NCBI GenBank assembly: GCA_903839875.1
Contig: CAIMDZ010000047.1
Location: 1 to 37,447, forward strand
Direction: 5' to 3'
DNA: 37,447 nucleotides
Origin: an uncultured Bacteroidota bacterium
Lineage (GTDB): Bacteria; Bacteroidota; Bacteroidia; Chitinophagales; Chitinophagaceae
The translations under genes were made by a program, and so were the position numbers. The notes under the pieces were generated by a model. It did no database searches. It was given only the letters and a program-made list of their open reading frames with translations, and had not been told where the DNA came from. The stretch's first letter is position 1. Each line of letters opens with the position of its first letter. Below, in pieces: positions 17,301 to 25,292 of the stretch.

Positions 17301-19029
17301 TAAGGCGGTCAAGGTTCAGCAGGGAAAGGAGGGGTATACCCTTGGATGGCCCTTCAGGCAAATATCTTATATCGCTGCCACCGGGATTTTGATACAAAAT
17401 GTTCAGTACAAAATTATCTTTCGAAACGCCAAGGCCACCCAGCGCATAAATATTTTTCATCATTAACTTCCATACCGGCAACGTAGGGCGTGACGCAGTA
17501 CCCTTCAATAATTTCAGGAAAATTACTTTTGTATTGGTGCTGTCAGGCGGCAGGTCTTCCGCAAATTCACCTACCTGGTACACCTTTCCTTTGTAAGTAT
17601 ACCTGTAAGCCACTCCCAAAACATCCTCCGGGTTCATTTGTGTATTCAGGAGTATGAAGCCGAGTTGTGGATTGAATGAAAATTCTGAAGGTGATAGCTG
17701 GCGCGCGGTGGTATATTCAAAATCCGTCCCCGGATTCAGACCCAATGATACCAGGCTGTTGATTGCGGAACTTTGCATGCGGCCATACACATTTCCCTGT
17801 ATCAGCTTATACAGGTTATTCGAAGTATTCGATGGAATTCCTGCGGGCACTCCATTGGCAGGGTTGGCTATCTTCGGATTATTAGGATTTGCTTCCCCAA
17901 GATCCATAAAGCATTCCACATTACGCACTCCATTTACCACCCCATTCTTGTTGGTTACCCAAACTTCAATTTTGTTGATATTTACATGGGAATTTATCTT
18001 TGGAAATTCCTTCAAAGCCGAGTTATAGTGATCATGAAAAAACTGGGCCAGCAGAAAGTCTTTGTTTTCTTCATAACTGCTTGCCTTTATGTTTATTTGC
18101 TGCGATTGTGCCCCTCCCTGTATGGTCAGGCTCTTTCTCTGCGATTTTTGCTGCGACAAAACCGCTGTCACCCACAACTTCCCGAATTGCAGCTGAGTTT
18201 TCAGCCCGAACAATGACTGCACACCGCTGATCAGATTGCTCTTCAAAGGGAAGCTCACATTACCCGCCTCAATTTTCTTAAGCATCTCATCTTCCTTGCC
18301 GCTGTAATCCAGTTTCTGTACGTTCTGGTAATCGAAGGTCGCCTTTGTATTGTTGCTGATGTTTAGTTTTAGTTTATCTCCTACCGTCGCGAGCAGGTTA
18401 ATATTCATCTGCATGTCGAAATCAAAAACCCCGTACTTCTGTGCCCTTTGGGTCAGTGTAGGATTTTTGATGTTCTGCCAGTTCCCGCCAAATGTCACGT
18501 CTACATTTCCCTGTGGTTTTACCGATATAGAGTTATTCCCGAATATCCTGTCAAACAATCCCTCCTTATACATTTGGGGCAACTCAGGTGTTTTATTAAA
18601 CAGCATAAGTCCGTCAAGCCGGCGTTGCCAGTAGGCATCCTCATCCGATTTACCCCGGTATTTTTCATATTCATCAAGCGTCAGGTAGGTAGGGTTACGT
18701 AAAAAATCAGCTCCAAGCCGGTTGCTGTAATTGTACCTGTTAGAATCCAGGTCATATTCAAAGCCTTTTTTTACATTCTTGGGGTCATTCAGGTCAATGC
18801 TCTTTGGCAGGTAATAATCAGTTACGGGGTCGCCTGTCTTATCGTGAATGGGAAAATGTAATGAATCACCTGCTCTTTTTACCGGCGCTGTAGTTACCGG
18901 ACTATCTACATCATCAGGTCTGTAATGCGGAAAAAAGGGCCTGTACCCCCGCGCAGCCGCACTGGCAATTACCGCTGCCAGCGCTATAAAAATCAATAGT
19001 TTATATCCAAAATTATGTGTGCCCTTCAA
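11356..19029 (-). CDS. sprA: Cell-surface protein SprA, T9SS outer-membrane translocon
   Basis: SprA forms the very large outer-membrane beta barrel through which type IX secretion substrates cross and is required for gliding. The 2557-residue product is slightly longer than the F. johnsoniae protein of about 2400. It has a signal segment at about 10-27 (LLIFIALAAVIASAAA). It also has the expected SprA-like stretches, such as SVKPQGNVDVTFGGNWQNIKN early and a DALDPEGAVYIDNFEGTSS region in the middle. The C-terminus ends in a beta-strand with final aromatic residues (RAGVTLRFLFAQ). Residues about 1925-2080 are a Pro/Gly/Asn/Thr-rich then Lys/Ala-rich insertion that looks disordered. The start is TTG at 19029, with no better ATG. 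It follows ruvA by 19 bp, and ruvA next to sprA is a conserved Bacteroidota order. Confidence 0.95.
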   Translation of the reverse strand: MKGTHNFGYKLLIFIALAAVIASAAARGYRPFFPHYRPDDVDSPVTTAPVKRAGDSLHFPIHDKTGDPVTDYYLPKSIDLNDPKNVKKGFEYDLDSNRYNYSNRLGADFLRNPTYLTLDEYEKYRGKSDEDAYWQRRLDGLMLFNKTPELPQMYKEGLFDRIFGNNSISVKPQGNVDVTFGGNWQNIKNPTLTQRAQKYGVFDFDMQMNINLLATVGDKLKLNISNNTKATFDYQNVQKLDYSGKEDEMLKKIEAGNVSFPLKSNLISGVQSLFGLKTQLQFGKLWVTAVLSQQKSQRKSLTIQGGAQSQQINIKASSYEENKDFLLAQFFHDHYNSALKEFPKINSHVNINKIEVWVTNKNGVVNGVRNVECFMDLGEANPNNPKIANPANGVPAGIPSNTSNNLYKLIQGNVYGRMQSSAINSLVSLGLNPGTDFEYTTARQLSPSEFSFNPQLGFILLNTQMNPEDVLGVAYRYTYKGKVYQVGEFAEDLPPDSTNTKVIFLKLLKGTASRPTLPVWKLMMKNIYALGGLGVSKDNFVLNILYQNPGGSDIRYLPEGPSKGIPLLSLLNLDRLNAQGEPTPDGIFDFVEGVTINTQQGKLIFPVLEPFGADLAPSLIEPPDTTPNRDLYRKYIYQVLYDSTKTVAQQFQSTDRYILRGSYKSTSGSDIFLGGFNIPPGSVSVSAGGTKLVENQDYTMDYGLGKIKILNTGILNSGVPINIQYEDNATFGFQQQNFMAARFDYYVNKNLTLGGTVMRLNERPFTQQVTYGEDPIKNTVLGIDANYQKEVPALTRALDKLPIYATTSPSFFNGNVEVAALLPGHPKQIDALDPEGAVYIDNFEGTSSSYDLKFPAQAWSMSSTPLGAVNQYNQVLFPEAANSDILKYGINRAKLAWYSIEPTLVNPGVSTPAYVSKDSNNQHFIRLVQQKDVFPNMPYMPLQGGMSTFDLGFYPHDRGPYNFDAVNIDNDGHLLNPASRWGGITRPLDNTDFEAANVEYIQFWVLDPFTPGASGTFANPNGGSLYFNLGSVSEDILKDSRMFFENGIPSPFDNTKLDTTVWGYVPKFEQQITRAFDNDPAARELQDVGYDGLPDSATMPGQYDERYIFRDYLTELRQKLGAGNPAYLAAYHDPSNDNYHFYRGSDYDALNGGDGLGVLARYKAYNNPQGNSPITAANASFATSATTLPETEDINRDNTLNTSESYFQYRIDFKPGPPGVGMAVGTNNIISKQISDVKLPNGLTEKEIWYQFKIPVQNYDHNVGGIADFRSIRFIRMFLSGWEDSVILRFATLELGRNQWRNYNYSLRGPGENIPQINQGLTDFTVTSVSIEENGQRQPINYVIPPGVNRQLTSTGQGTVMQLNEQAISLKACALQDDDARAVYKEINVDMRQFTYLRMFIHAESVVGQPPVKDADVSAFVRIGSDFTNNYYEYRMPLAVTMPGNNADVMVWPASNEMDVVLQDLVNAKKARDAAGVPGTEEYVTIDSKGNTIIVVGNPNIGGAKNFMLGVRNPKKTSHTPGDDGLPKCVEVWFDELRMAGINDHAGYAAAGKIAIQLADLGNLNMSGSMHTPGYGNIDQKIDQRMQDMYYQYNTSTNLSLGKLMPKSWGVQLPFYAGYLQSVSTPKYDPYNQDVVLSDQLNNAKNASSRDSIKKVAQDFTSIKSFNFTNVRIQGNTAVPSKKIRMPWSVKNFDFNYSYNDQLKHNPNIEKDDLKTTKYGMGYTYSLKVKPLEPFKRIIRSKSKWLSLVRDINITPLPSTFTMRNDLLRVNELTQVRDINDGSGYKIPPSFYKNFTWNRLYTLRWELMRSLSFDYSATNVSRIDEPYGYVSGKAKRDSLWSRIATFGHNTNYSQTFNSSYNVPLSKLPLTDWISCRAGYNANFSWTSGPPIAHELGNTIGNTQTKTLSGELNMTTLYNKSRWLKALNSKPKSKGDNKSGPGVNEAIPGEKKGNVRDLRKPGSAPLPGTELPGSNGGPNAKDTTTNKPAAGPGKSGKADSTTNPANTNNKGNQGKINPPSITGNTRYDSVLQKMNVTNMTDEQIDSVVNVLEAQDRAKAAAEKAKKKADRKAARKLRRSKLPELNTAERIVGHLLTMVNRVTVNYTQTGGTILPGYMDSTHLMGINNYSGAPGVNFVYGYQPNSQWLYSQADAGRLTHDSMFNAQFQQTYSRNLNATATIQPTRDFRVDLSLTQTFSKSHSELFADTTYQPNGDFHHFNPYESGSFNISYVSLKTMFKNTSVNSLTYNQFLDDRKIISRRLGESNPYTLGIPDPSNPGYDKGYGPYSQDVLIPSFIASYSGKSAENAPVIDYTHSNINDNPFKYFTPMPNWKVTYNGLSKLPFLSKIFTNFVINHAYTGTMSMNGFSSNLLFNDLYGLGFPSFLDSNSHNYVPFFQVPNVTISQAFNPLIGFDVAFKNNLSAKFDVRKSKMESLSLIDYQISENTSTEYVIGIGYRKKGIRLPFKVFGVQKLKNELITKLDIGLRDDKSSNTFLADNINVVSRGQKVIRISPTVDYSVSQKLTLHFYFDRQQTIPYVSNSYPTTTTRAGVTLRFLFAQ

Positions 19030-19048
19030 ATTTATTTTTTTTGTGATT

Positions 19049-19627
19049 TTACAGAACGCGAAGCGCCTGTTTTATCAGTTCTTCAACTGTTAATGCAGAA
19101 ATATTATCAATTTTCTTTATTGCACTTTCAGCTACACCCCTGTTTATACCTAAATTCACTAAAGCTATTAACGCATCTTCCTGAGTTGTATTGTGTCTGG
19201 CGGGTGTTAATGAAGATGTATTTTTCTGCCTTAAAAGCTTCCCTTTCAATTCCAAGATAATACGTTGCGCAGTCTTGCCACCGATGCCTTTCACCCGTTC
19301 CAGCGTTTTATTATCTTCCATTGCTACAGCCCGTTCCAGTTCGTCGGTGGTAAGTGATGAAAGTATTATGCGTGCTGTGGCGGCTCCAACCCCGTTAATA
19401 TTCAGTAATTGCCTGAATGTGGCACGCTCTTCCTCATCATTAAAACCATACAGCACCCATGCATCCTCACGCACCTGCAGGTGGATATACAACCGGCATT
19501 TTGCCGCAGTTTGTATATGCGCATAGGTCTGCAAAGTGATATTAATTTCATACCCCACACCGCCCACGGCCAACGTCAGTAATGACGGCGATTTATACAC
19601 AAGGTCCCCCTCCAGATATGCAAACAT
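19049..19627 (-). CDS. ruvA: Holliday junction branch migration protein RuvA
   Basis: RuvA binds four-way DNA junctions and loads the RuvB motor for branch migration. The protein has 192 residues from ATG at 19627, near the usual 200. The N-terminal OB domain starts MFAYLEGDLVYKSP. Two helix-hairpin-helix motifs follow, at NINGVGAATARI (77-87) and VKGIGGKTAQRI (112-123). The C-terminal RuvB-binding domain contains DALIALVNLGINRGVAESAI. It is the first gene of the ruvA-sprA pair, 19 bp before sprA. Confidence 0.96.
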   Translation of the reverse strand: MFAYLEGDLVYKSPSLLTLAVGGVGYEINITLQTYAHIQTAAKCRLYIHLQVREDAWVLYGFNDEEERATFRQLLNINGVGAATARIILSSLTTDELERAVAMEDNKTLERVKGIGGKTAQRIILELKGKLLRQKNTSSLTPARHNTTQEDALIALVNLGINRGVAESAIKKIDNISALTVEELIKQALRVL

Positions 19628-19857
19628 GCCTGTAATATTTTAGATTATACAACCCTGATAAAATAAAAAAATGGTATGATTGCTCATACCGCCCGAAAGA
19701 TACAAACTTTATACGAGTTGAAATCAGGTTATGGCCATTTATTAGGTTTATTTTAATTTTCACATTGTCATTTCTCCACATTTTATAAACACCGCCACTG
19801 GATATAAATTTTTACTTTATTGAATATTGTTGGTAATTTTATTGGAAAGTATGCCTT

Positions 19858-19971
19858 ATGAAAGGCAGATATACCCGGACACTGAATTTACACCACCTTG
19901 CAAATGGACTATATTTCTATAAATCAACTGACGGAATAAATTATTACAGCGGCAGGTTGCTGATAGAATAA
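19858..19971 (+). pseudogene. Remnant of a T9SS C-terminal sorting domain
   Basis: A short frame (ATG at 19858, TAA at 19969-19971, 37 codons) reads RTLNLHHLANGLYFYKSTDG and then ends in SGRLLIE. This is the pattern of the last strands of a T9SS type A sorting domain (LxNGxYFY, then a final G-K/R-L-I-I). No YPNP motif, signal peptide or passenger is found upstream in this frame. A neighbouring frame upstream (VGNFIGKYAL) suggests a frameshift near 19857. It is most likely the decayed end of a lost secreted-protein gene. The rest of the 19628-20013 gap shows nothing gene-like. Confidence 0.5.
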
Positions 19972-19972
19972 G

Positions 19973-20012
19973 TAACCTATCAACCTATCAACCTATCAAC
20001 TATTCACAACCA
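19973..20012. repeat. Short 8-bp tandem repeat (TCAACCTA type)
   Basis: About four units of CAACCTAT and CAACTATT lie immediately after the T9SS remnant and run up to the mlaF stop. The unit is the same as that of the long array at 26561-26712. Confidence 0.6.
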
Positions 20013-20013
20013 A

Positions 20014-20790
20014 TCAACTTTTTCCCTTTGCTTCCATCATCGTCATTTCCTTCGCCTTGGCCAGGAACTCGGATGCGAAAATGAATGCATTCAGCTTTTC
20101 ATCTTTACTGAAAATAATTTCTTTGTTCGAACCCTCCCATTGCTTTTTGCCATTGTACAGGTAAACTATATGATCCCCGCTTTCCATTACCGTATTCATA
20201 TCATGGGTATTGATGATAGTGGTAATGTGGTATTCAAGGGTTATTTCTTTTACCAGTTTGTCAATTACCAGCGATGTCTGGGGATCCAGGCCTGAATTTG
20301 GTTCATCGCAAAAAAGAAACTTTGGGTTTTGAACTATTGCACGTGCGAGGGCCACACGTTTTTTCATACCCCCGCTTATTTCTGCCGGAAATTTCTTGTT
20401 CGAATCTGTAAGGTTTACGCGGTCCAGCACTTCGTTTACCCGTTTTAGCTTATCCCTGTAGGTATTTGTGGTAAACATATCCAATGGGAACATTACATTC
20501 TGCTCCACCGTTTTGCTGTCAAACAAAGCGCCTCCCTGGAACAGCATTCCGATCTGCTTGCGAATATCTTTTAATTCATTCTTATTCATTTTGGTAATAT
20601 CCTTACCCTCATAGATCACCGACCCCGAATCTACCTGCATAAGACCGATCATGATCTTCATCAGCACGGTTTTACCGCTGCCGCTGGTGCCAATGATCAG
20701 GTTGGTTTTGCCGGCCTCCATTTTAGCGGAAACATCATGCAATACCTCCTTGCCGTTAAAACTCTTCTGTACGTTTTTTACCTCAATCAT
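20014..20790 (-). CDS. MlaF-like ABC transporter ATPase
   Basis: This is the ATPase of a Mla/MCE-type phospholipid transporter that would act with an MlaE-like permease at the inner membrane to move lipids between envelope membranes. The protein has 258 residues. The Walker A motif is GTSGSGKT (34-41). The Q-loop MLFQGGALFDSKTV (82-95) is typical of MlaF. The signature is ISGGMKKR (138-145) and the Walker B is FLFCDEP followed by NSGLDP. A His switch is seen in NTHD. No mlaE or mlaD gene is adjacent, so its partners must be elsewhere. A palindromic repeat sits 23 bp before the start. A generic ABC ATPase of another lipid transporter is the alternative. Confidence 0.85.
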   Translation of the reverse strand: MIEVKNVQKSFNGKEVLHDVSAKMEAGKTNLIIGTSGSGKTVLMKIMIGLMQVDSGSVIYEGKDITKMNKNELKDIRKQIGMLFQGGALFDSKTVEQNVMFPLDMFTTNTYRDKLKRVNEVLDRVNLTDSNKKFPAEISGGMKKRVALARAIVQNPKFLFCDEPNSGLDPQTSLVIDKLVKEITLEYHITTIINTHDMNTVMESGDHIVYLYNGKKQWEGSNKEIIFSKDEKLNAFIFASEFLAKAKEMTMMEAKGKS

Positions 20791-20812
20791 TCGGTTAAGT
20801 CAAAAGTTAAAA

Positions 20813-20832
20813 CCTGCCTGCCGGCAGGCAGG
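20813..20832. repeat. 20-bp GC-rich palindrome, copy 1
   Basis: CCTGCCTGCCGGCAGGCAGG is a perfect palindrome 23 bp upstream of the mlaF-like start. An identical core recurs at 20875-20894. It looks like a dispersed Bacteroidota repeat. Confidence 0.75.
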
Positions 20833-20864
20833 GTCAAAGCCTAAAATTGCCATTCAAATCATGC

Positions 20865-20904
20865 AATGTGCAAACCTGCCTGCCGGCAGGCAGGTTTGCA
20901 CATT
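20865..20904. repeat. 40-bp perfect palindrome containing copy 2 of the GC-rich core
   Basis: The core CCTGCCTGCCGGCAGGCAGG is at 20875-20894. The ten bases on each side (AATGTGCAAA and TTTGCACATT) continue the symmetry, giving 20-bp arms without a loop. It begins 18 bp after the carboxylase stop and could fold into a strong transcript hairpin on either strand. Confidence 0.75.
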
Positions 20905-20922
20905 TTCAAATTTTCAAATTAA

Positions 20923-22551
20923 CTACACCTGCACCACCCCCATCTTAAACTCGTTATCTACCTGTGAATGATTAGCCGCATTTATACCTTCCGATATTAC
21001 GCTTCTTGTTTGCGCGGGGTCAATAATATCATCCACCCACAAACGGGCTGCTGCATAATAAGCCGAGGTCTGTGCTTCATACCGGTCCATGATTTCTTTC
21101 AGCATGGCCTTTTCTTTTTCCGGATCTATCACCTCTCCTTTTGCCTTCAGAGAAGCTACCTGTATCTGCAATAAGGTCTTTGCCGCCTGCTCACCACCCA
21201 TCACGGCTATCCTGGCATTTGGCCATGCATAAATGAACCGGGGGTCGTATGCTTTGCCACACATGGCATAGTTTCCGGCGCCGTATGAGTTGCCTATAAT
21301 AATGGTTATTTTGGGTACCACGGAATTGGCAACCGCATTAACCAGTTTTGCTCCGTCTTTAATAATCCCTGCATGCTCACTGCGGCTGCCTACCATAAAT
21401 CCTGTAACATCCTGCAGAAACACCAGTGGAATTTTTTTCTGGTTACAATTCATAATAAAACGGGCCGCTTTATCTGCGCTGTCGTTATAGATTACGCCAC
21501 CCATCTGCATTTCACCTTTCCCGCTTTTTACTATTTTACGCTGGTTGGCAACTATGCCCACTGCCCAGCCATCCACGCGTGCATATCCGCACACTATGGT
21601 TTTGCCATAATCCTCTTTGAACTGATCGAACTCTGATTTATCTACAATGCACTTAATCACATCCACTATATCAAACGGCTTGTTGTTAAGTGGCGAAACC
21701 AGGCCATAGATTTCGCTCAGTTCTTTAGCCGGCATAGCAGGTTTTGCACGGTCATAGCCCTGCCTGGGTTGCTCACCTATCTTTTCCATTATTCTACGCA
21801 CCTGGTCAAGGCAATCCTTCTCTGTAGCGAATTTATAATCAGCTATACCGCTAATCTCTGTATGAGTCTTTGCCCCGCCTAATGTCTGGATATCTATATC
21901 TTCCCCAATGGCCGCCTTTACCAGGTAAGGACCGGCAAGAAAAATAGAGCCATTGCCTTCAACCATCAGCGTTTCATCGCTCATAATAGGCAGGTAAGCC
22001 CCACCGGCTACACAGCTACCCATAACTGCTGCAATCTGGGTAATGCCCATAGCGCTGATCCTTGCATTATTACGGAAAACTCTTCCAAAATGCTCCCTGT
22101 CTGGAAATATCTCATCCTGCAAGGGCAGATACACACCGGCGCTGTCTACTATATAGATAACCGGCAGGTGGTTTTCCATAGCTATTTCCTGCATCCGCAG
22201 GTTTTTCTTACCGGTTATAGGAAACCAGGCTCCTGCCTTTACCGTATTGTCGTTAGCTACAATTACACACTGCCTGCCACACACATACCCAAGCCCGGCT
22301 ACCGTTCCGCCTGCAGGGCATCCGCCATGCTCCGGGTACATATCATATCCCGTAAAAGAGCCTATTTCAGTAAATACGCTTCCCTTATCAATAAGGTATT
22401 GGATACGCTCACGGGGTGGCATTTTTCCTTTTTCCCTGTTCCTTTCTATCACCTTCTTTCCACCACCAAAGTTTATTACAGCCTGCCTCTGTTTCATCTG
22501 GCTGACAGCCAAACGCATACCATCTTCATTTTTATTAAAAGTAAGATTCAT
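20923..22551 (-). CDS. Acyl-CoA carboxylase beta subunit, methylcrotonyl-CoA carboxylase type
   Basis: This is the carboxyltransferase subunit that moves CO2 from biotin to an acyl-CoA. The 542-residue length and the signature SAGVYLPLQDEIFPDREHFGR-like block (about 138-157), followed by GSCVAGGAYLP (178-188) and SGIADY, resemble MccB of leucine degradation more than propionyl-CoA carboxylase. The C-terminal half has the second crotonase-like fold with DVTGFMVGS, GNSYGAGNYAMCGKAYDPRF and MGGEQAA. ATG at 22551 was chosen. The biotin-carrying alpha subunit is not in the window. It may share a transcript with the mlaF-like gene, but the 132-bp gap holds two palindromes. Geranyl-CoA or another branched acyl-CoA is a possible alternative substrate. 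Confidence 0.88.
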   Translation of the reverse strand: MNLTFNKNEDGMRLAVSQMKQRQAVINFGGGKKVIERNREKGKMPPRERIQYLIDKGSVFTEIGSFTGYDMYPEHGGCPAGGTVAGLGYVCGRQCVIVANDNTVKAGAWFPITGKKNLRMQEIAMENHLPVIYIVDSAGVYLPLQDEIFPDREHFGRVFRNNARISAMGITQIAAVMGSCVAGGAYLPIMSDETLMVEGNGSIFLAGPYLVKAAIGEDIDIQTLGGAKTHTEISGIADYKFATEKDCLDQVRRIMEKIGEQPRQGYDRAKPAMPAKELSEIYGLVSPLNNKPFDIVDVIKCIVDKSEFDQFKEDYGKTIVCGYARVDGWAVGIVANQRKIVKSGKGEMQMGGVIYNDSADKAARFIMNCNQKKIPLVFLQDVTGFMVGSRSEHAGIIKDGAKLVNAVANSVVPKITIIIGNSYGAGNYAMCGKAYDPRFIYAWPNARIAVMGGEQAAKTLLQIQVASLKAKGEVIDPEKEKAMLKEIMDRYEAQTSAYYAAARLWVDDIIDPAQTRSVISEGINAANHSQVDNEFKMGVVQV

Positions 22552-22730
22552 GGCGGCAAAAATAGGTTTTAATTGATAATTTAAACCATAGATTTATATC
22601 TACAAATTACAAATGCATTAAAGCACCCTCACTAAATTCAACTATAATTAATATTTAACAAATCAATACATTCAAATCATTCCCATCCAAATACCATTGT
22701 TTTGTACCTTGTTTAAAATTATTTCCCTAT

Positions 22731-25292
22731 ATGGAATATATCTTCCTTCTTGCCATACTTACAATTGTAATAATTATCCTTGCAGGGCAACCTAAAGGTG
22801 ATATTATATACCTGAGGAAATTAGTTGAAGCAATGGGAAGGGAAGTCATTGCATTAAAAAATGAAATAATTGCCCTTAAAGAAAATATTTCCTCAACCCC
22901 CAAAACAGACACCCCTTCCCCACCACAACCTGACTATTCTGCTTACAAACCCAAACATGAGCAGCAAAAATATACCCCACACGCCCCCGAACCTCTACCA
23001 GTACCTGAACCCAAGGCTTACATTCCACCGACAATAGCAACTCATGACCACTATATTCCTCCAGTAATAGAAACAACTGAAGTAATGCCTGAAGTACCAG
23101 AAGAACCTGCAGTGCCCGAAGAACCTGCTATTCCCGAACTGCCAGAACCTATATTTGAACAGGAACCGATTCAAATACATGAACCGGTCGCTGCATTCTC
23201 GGAACCACAATCTCAACCGCAACCCCGATCTCAGACACCGCCGCCTTATGTACCATCCCAAAGCTGGTATGATAAGTGGCTCATGAATAACCCTGATCTC
23301 GAAAAATTTATCGGTGAAAACCTGATCAACAAGATAGGTATTGCCGTCCTTGTTCTGGGTATAGCCTTTTTTGTAAAATATGCCATAGATCAGAACTGGA
23401 TTGAAAATGGCGGCAGGGTTGCAATCGGCATTGGCTGCGGCGCTATACTGGTGGGCCTGGCACATTACCTGCGCAAAGGCTACCACTCATTCAGCTCAGT
23501 ATTGGCAGGTGGTGGCATAGCCGTATTTTATTTTACCATTGCCTTTGCATACCATCAATACCAAATGATGGATCAGACAACAGCTTTTGTCATTATGGTT
23601 GTCATTACTGCATTTGCAGTTGCCCTGGCAGTGCTATATGATAAACTGGAATTAGCCATAATCGCTTCTGTCGGTGGTTTTATAACCCCTTTCCTTGTCA
23701 GTAATGGAGAGGGCAATTATATCACTCTGTTTACCTACCTCGTCATTCTTAATATTGGCCTGCTGTTACTGGCATGGTTCAAACGCTGGCCGGCTCTTAA
23801 TGTCATAGCACTCTTTTTTACAGTAGTGATTTACGGTAGCTGGCTTTCATTGACCGTTTCGAATAATAAACCGGTCTCCTATTCAATTGCGATGATGTTC
23901 GCAAGCATATTCTACCTGATTTTCATGATCATGAATATGATCAACCAGCTCAGAAACCGAAAGGTATTCAAAGCATTTGATTTCTCTATTCTATTATTGA
24001 TCAGTTGCTCCTATTATGCCGCAGGTATGGTATTGCTCCATCAGTGGAATAATGGCGCCTACCAGGGTTTGTTTACAGTAGGCATTGGTGTTATTAACCT
24101 GCTTCTGGCATATCTCGTTTATAAAAACGGTAAAGCCGACCGCAACCTCTTGTTCCTTCTTATAGGGCTAACTTTCTCATTTATCACACTGTCTATTCCC
24201 ATTCAATTGCATGGCCATGCAATTACGCTTTTCTGGTCAGCCGAATTTGTTTTGTTATACTGGCTGGCAGAATATTCGGGTATCCGGCTGTTCAAATACG
24301 CTTCAGGCCTGCTGTGTATCCTCACTCTTTTCAGCCTGTTCATGGATTGGAACAAAGCAAACGACAATGCCACACCCGGACTTACTATTATTTTCAGCAA
24401 CATCCAGGGAATTGTTACCAACATTGTAGCAATCATTGCTTTTGGCCTTTACTATTATTTACTCAGAAAAAATAATGATAAGGAATACATGCTGGGAATT
24501 CCAAACAATGTCGCTGGCGCTATGATGATGACGGTCCTGGTCGCGTTGCTGTATATCACCGGCATTTTTGGGGTAAACCTTTATTACCACCACCTACCCC
24601 GCTACGATATCCCAAACGTATACCACCGTTTGATCACAGAATTATCAGGCCTTGCATTACTTATTCTCGTTCAGAAAAATATCCTGAAGGCTAATCCGGG
24701 GTGGCAGATTGCTCCGTTTATTATATGCTTCCTTTTCTACCTGGCAAGCACCGAACTTATTACAAACCTGCGCGACGGAGTACTGGCAGGCCATTACCCA
24801 TGGGGTAATTTGTATTTCCATTGGGCGGATAGTTTGCTGATGGGATTACTTTTTTACCTGACAATCAGGGGTATCAGGCAAAACACAGTCGTATTTGCTG
24901 CCGCGAATAAGACATTAATAATCATTTTAACCATTATGATCATTATTTTCTTAAGCATGGACATCGAATTGGTTTACGTGGTCATTGGCTACCGCAAAGG
25001 CAATACCGATGACCTGGTTTGGCAATACGGAAAGGCCGGGCTTACTGCTTTGTGGGGGATTTGCTCATTTGCTCTTATGTGGTTAGGTATGCAACACAAA
25101 CAAAAAACCATCCGTATCTTTTCACTTACATTATTTTCAATCGTCCTTCTCAAACTATTTATATTTGATATCTCCGGCATTTCAGAAGGCGGCAAAATAT
25201 TCGCGTTCATTTTGCTGGGCGTTTTACTGCTTACCGTTTCATTCATGTATCAGAAATTGAAAAAAATAATTATTGATGACCGCAAAGAGTAA
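22731..25292 (+). CDS. DUF2339 multipass membrane protein
   Basis: The 853-residue protein has one N-terminal helix (3-20), a short coiled-coil-like stretch (about 25-52), a Pro/Glu-rich linker (about 55-175), then roughly twenty membrane helices. The block WLMNNPDLEKFIGENLINKIG followed by VLVLGIAFFVKYAIDQNWI and GRVAIGIGCG is characteristic of DUF2339 (COG5373) proteins. The function is not established for the family. The next gene overlaps its end and looks like the DUF3999 partner often found beside DUF2339, so the two may form an envelope complex. The ATG at 22731 gives the expected N-terminal helix. Confidence 0.82.
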   Translation: MEYIFLLAILTIVIIILAGQPKGDIIYLRKLVEAMGREVIALKNEIIALKENISSTPKTDTPSPPQPDYSAYKPKHEQQKYTPHAPEPLPVPEPKAYIPPTIATHDHYIPPVIETTEVMPEVPEEPAVPEEPAIPELPEPIFEQEPIQIHEPVAAFSEPQSQPQPRSQTPPPYVPSQSWYDKWLMNNPDLEKFIGENLINKIGIAVLVLGIAFFVKYAIDQNWIENGGRVAIGIGCGAILVGLAHYLRKGYHSFSSVLAGGGIAVFYFTIAFAYHQYQMMDQTTAFVIMVVITAFAVALAVLYDKLELAIIASVGGFITPFLVSNGEGNYITLFTYLVILNIGLLLLAWFKRWPALNVIALFFTVVIYGSWLSLTVSNNKPVSYSIAMMFASIFYLIFMIMNMINQLRNRKVFKAFDFSILLLISCSYYAAGMVLLHQWNNGAYQGLFTVGIGVINLLLAYLVYKNGKADRNLLFLLIGLTFSFITLSIPIQLHGHAITLFWSAEFVLLYWLAEYSGIRLFKYASGLLCILTLFSLFMDWNKANDNATPGLTIIFSNIQGIVTNIVAIIAFGLYYYLLRKNNDKEYMLGIPNNVAGAMMMTVLVALLYITGIFGVNLYYHHLPRYDIPNVYHRLITELSGLALLILVQKNILKANPGWQIAPFIICFLFYLASTELITNLRDGVLAGHYPWGNLYFHWADSLLMGLLFYLTIRGIRQNTVVFAAANKTLIIILTIMIIIFLSMDIELVYVVIGYRKGNTDDLVWQYGKAGLTALWGICSFALMWLGMQHKQKTIRIFSLTLFSIVLLKLFIFDISGISEGGKIFAFILLGVLLLTVSFMYQKLKKIIIDDRKE

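Noticed and set aside
20651..20971. Plus-strand frame with PACRQAG and LPAGRQ peptides
   Set aside because: It is antisense to the mlaF-like gene and reads through the GC-rich palindromes. Such peptides are a known sign of repeat translation.
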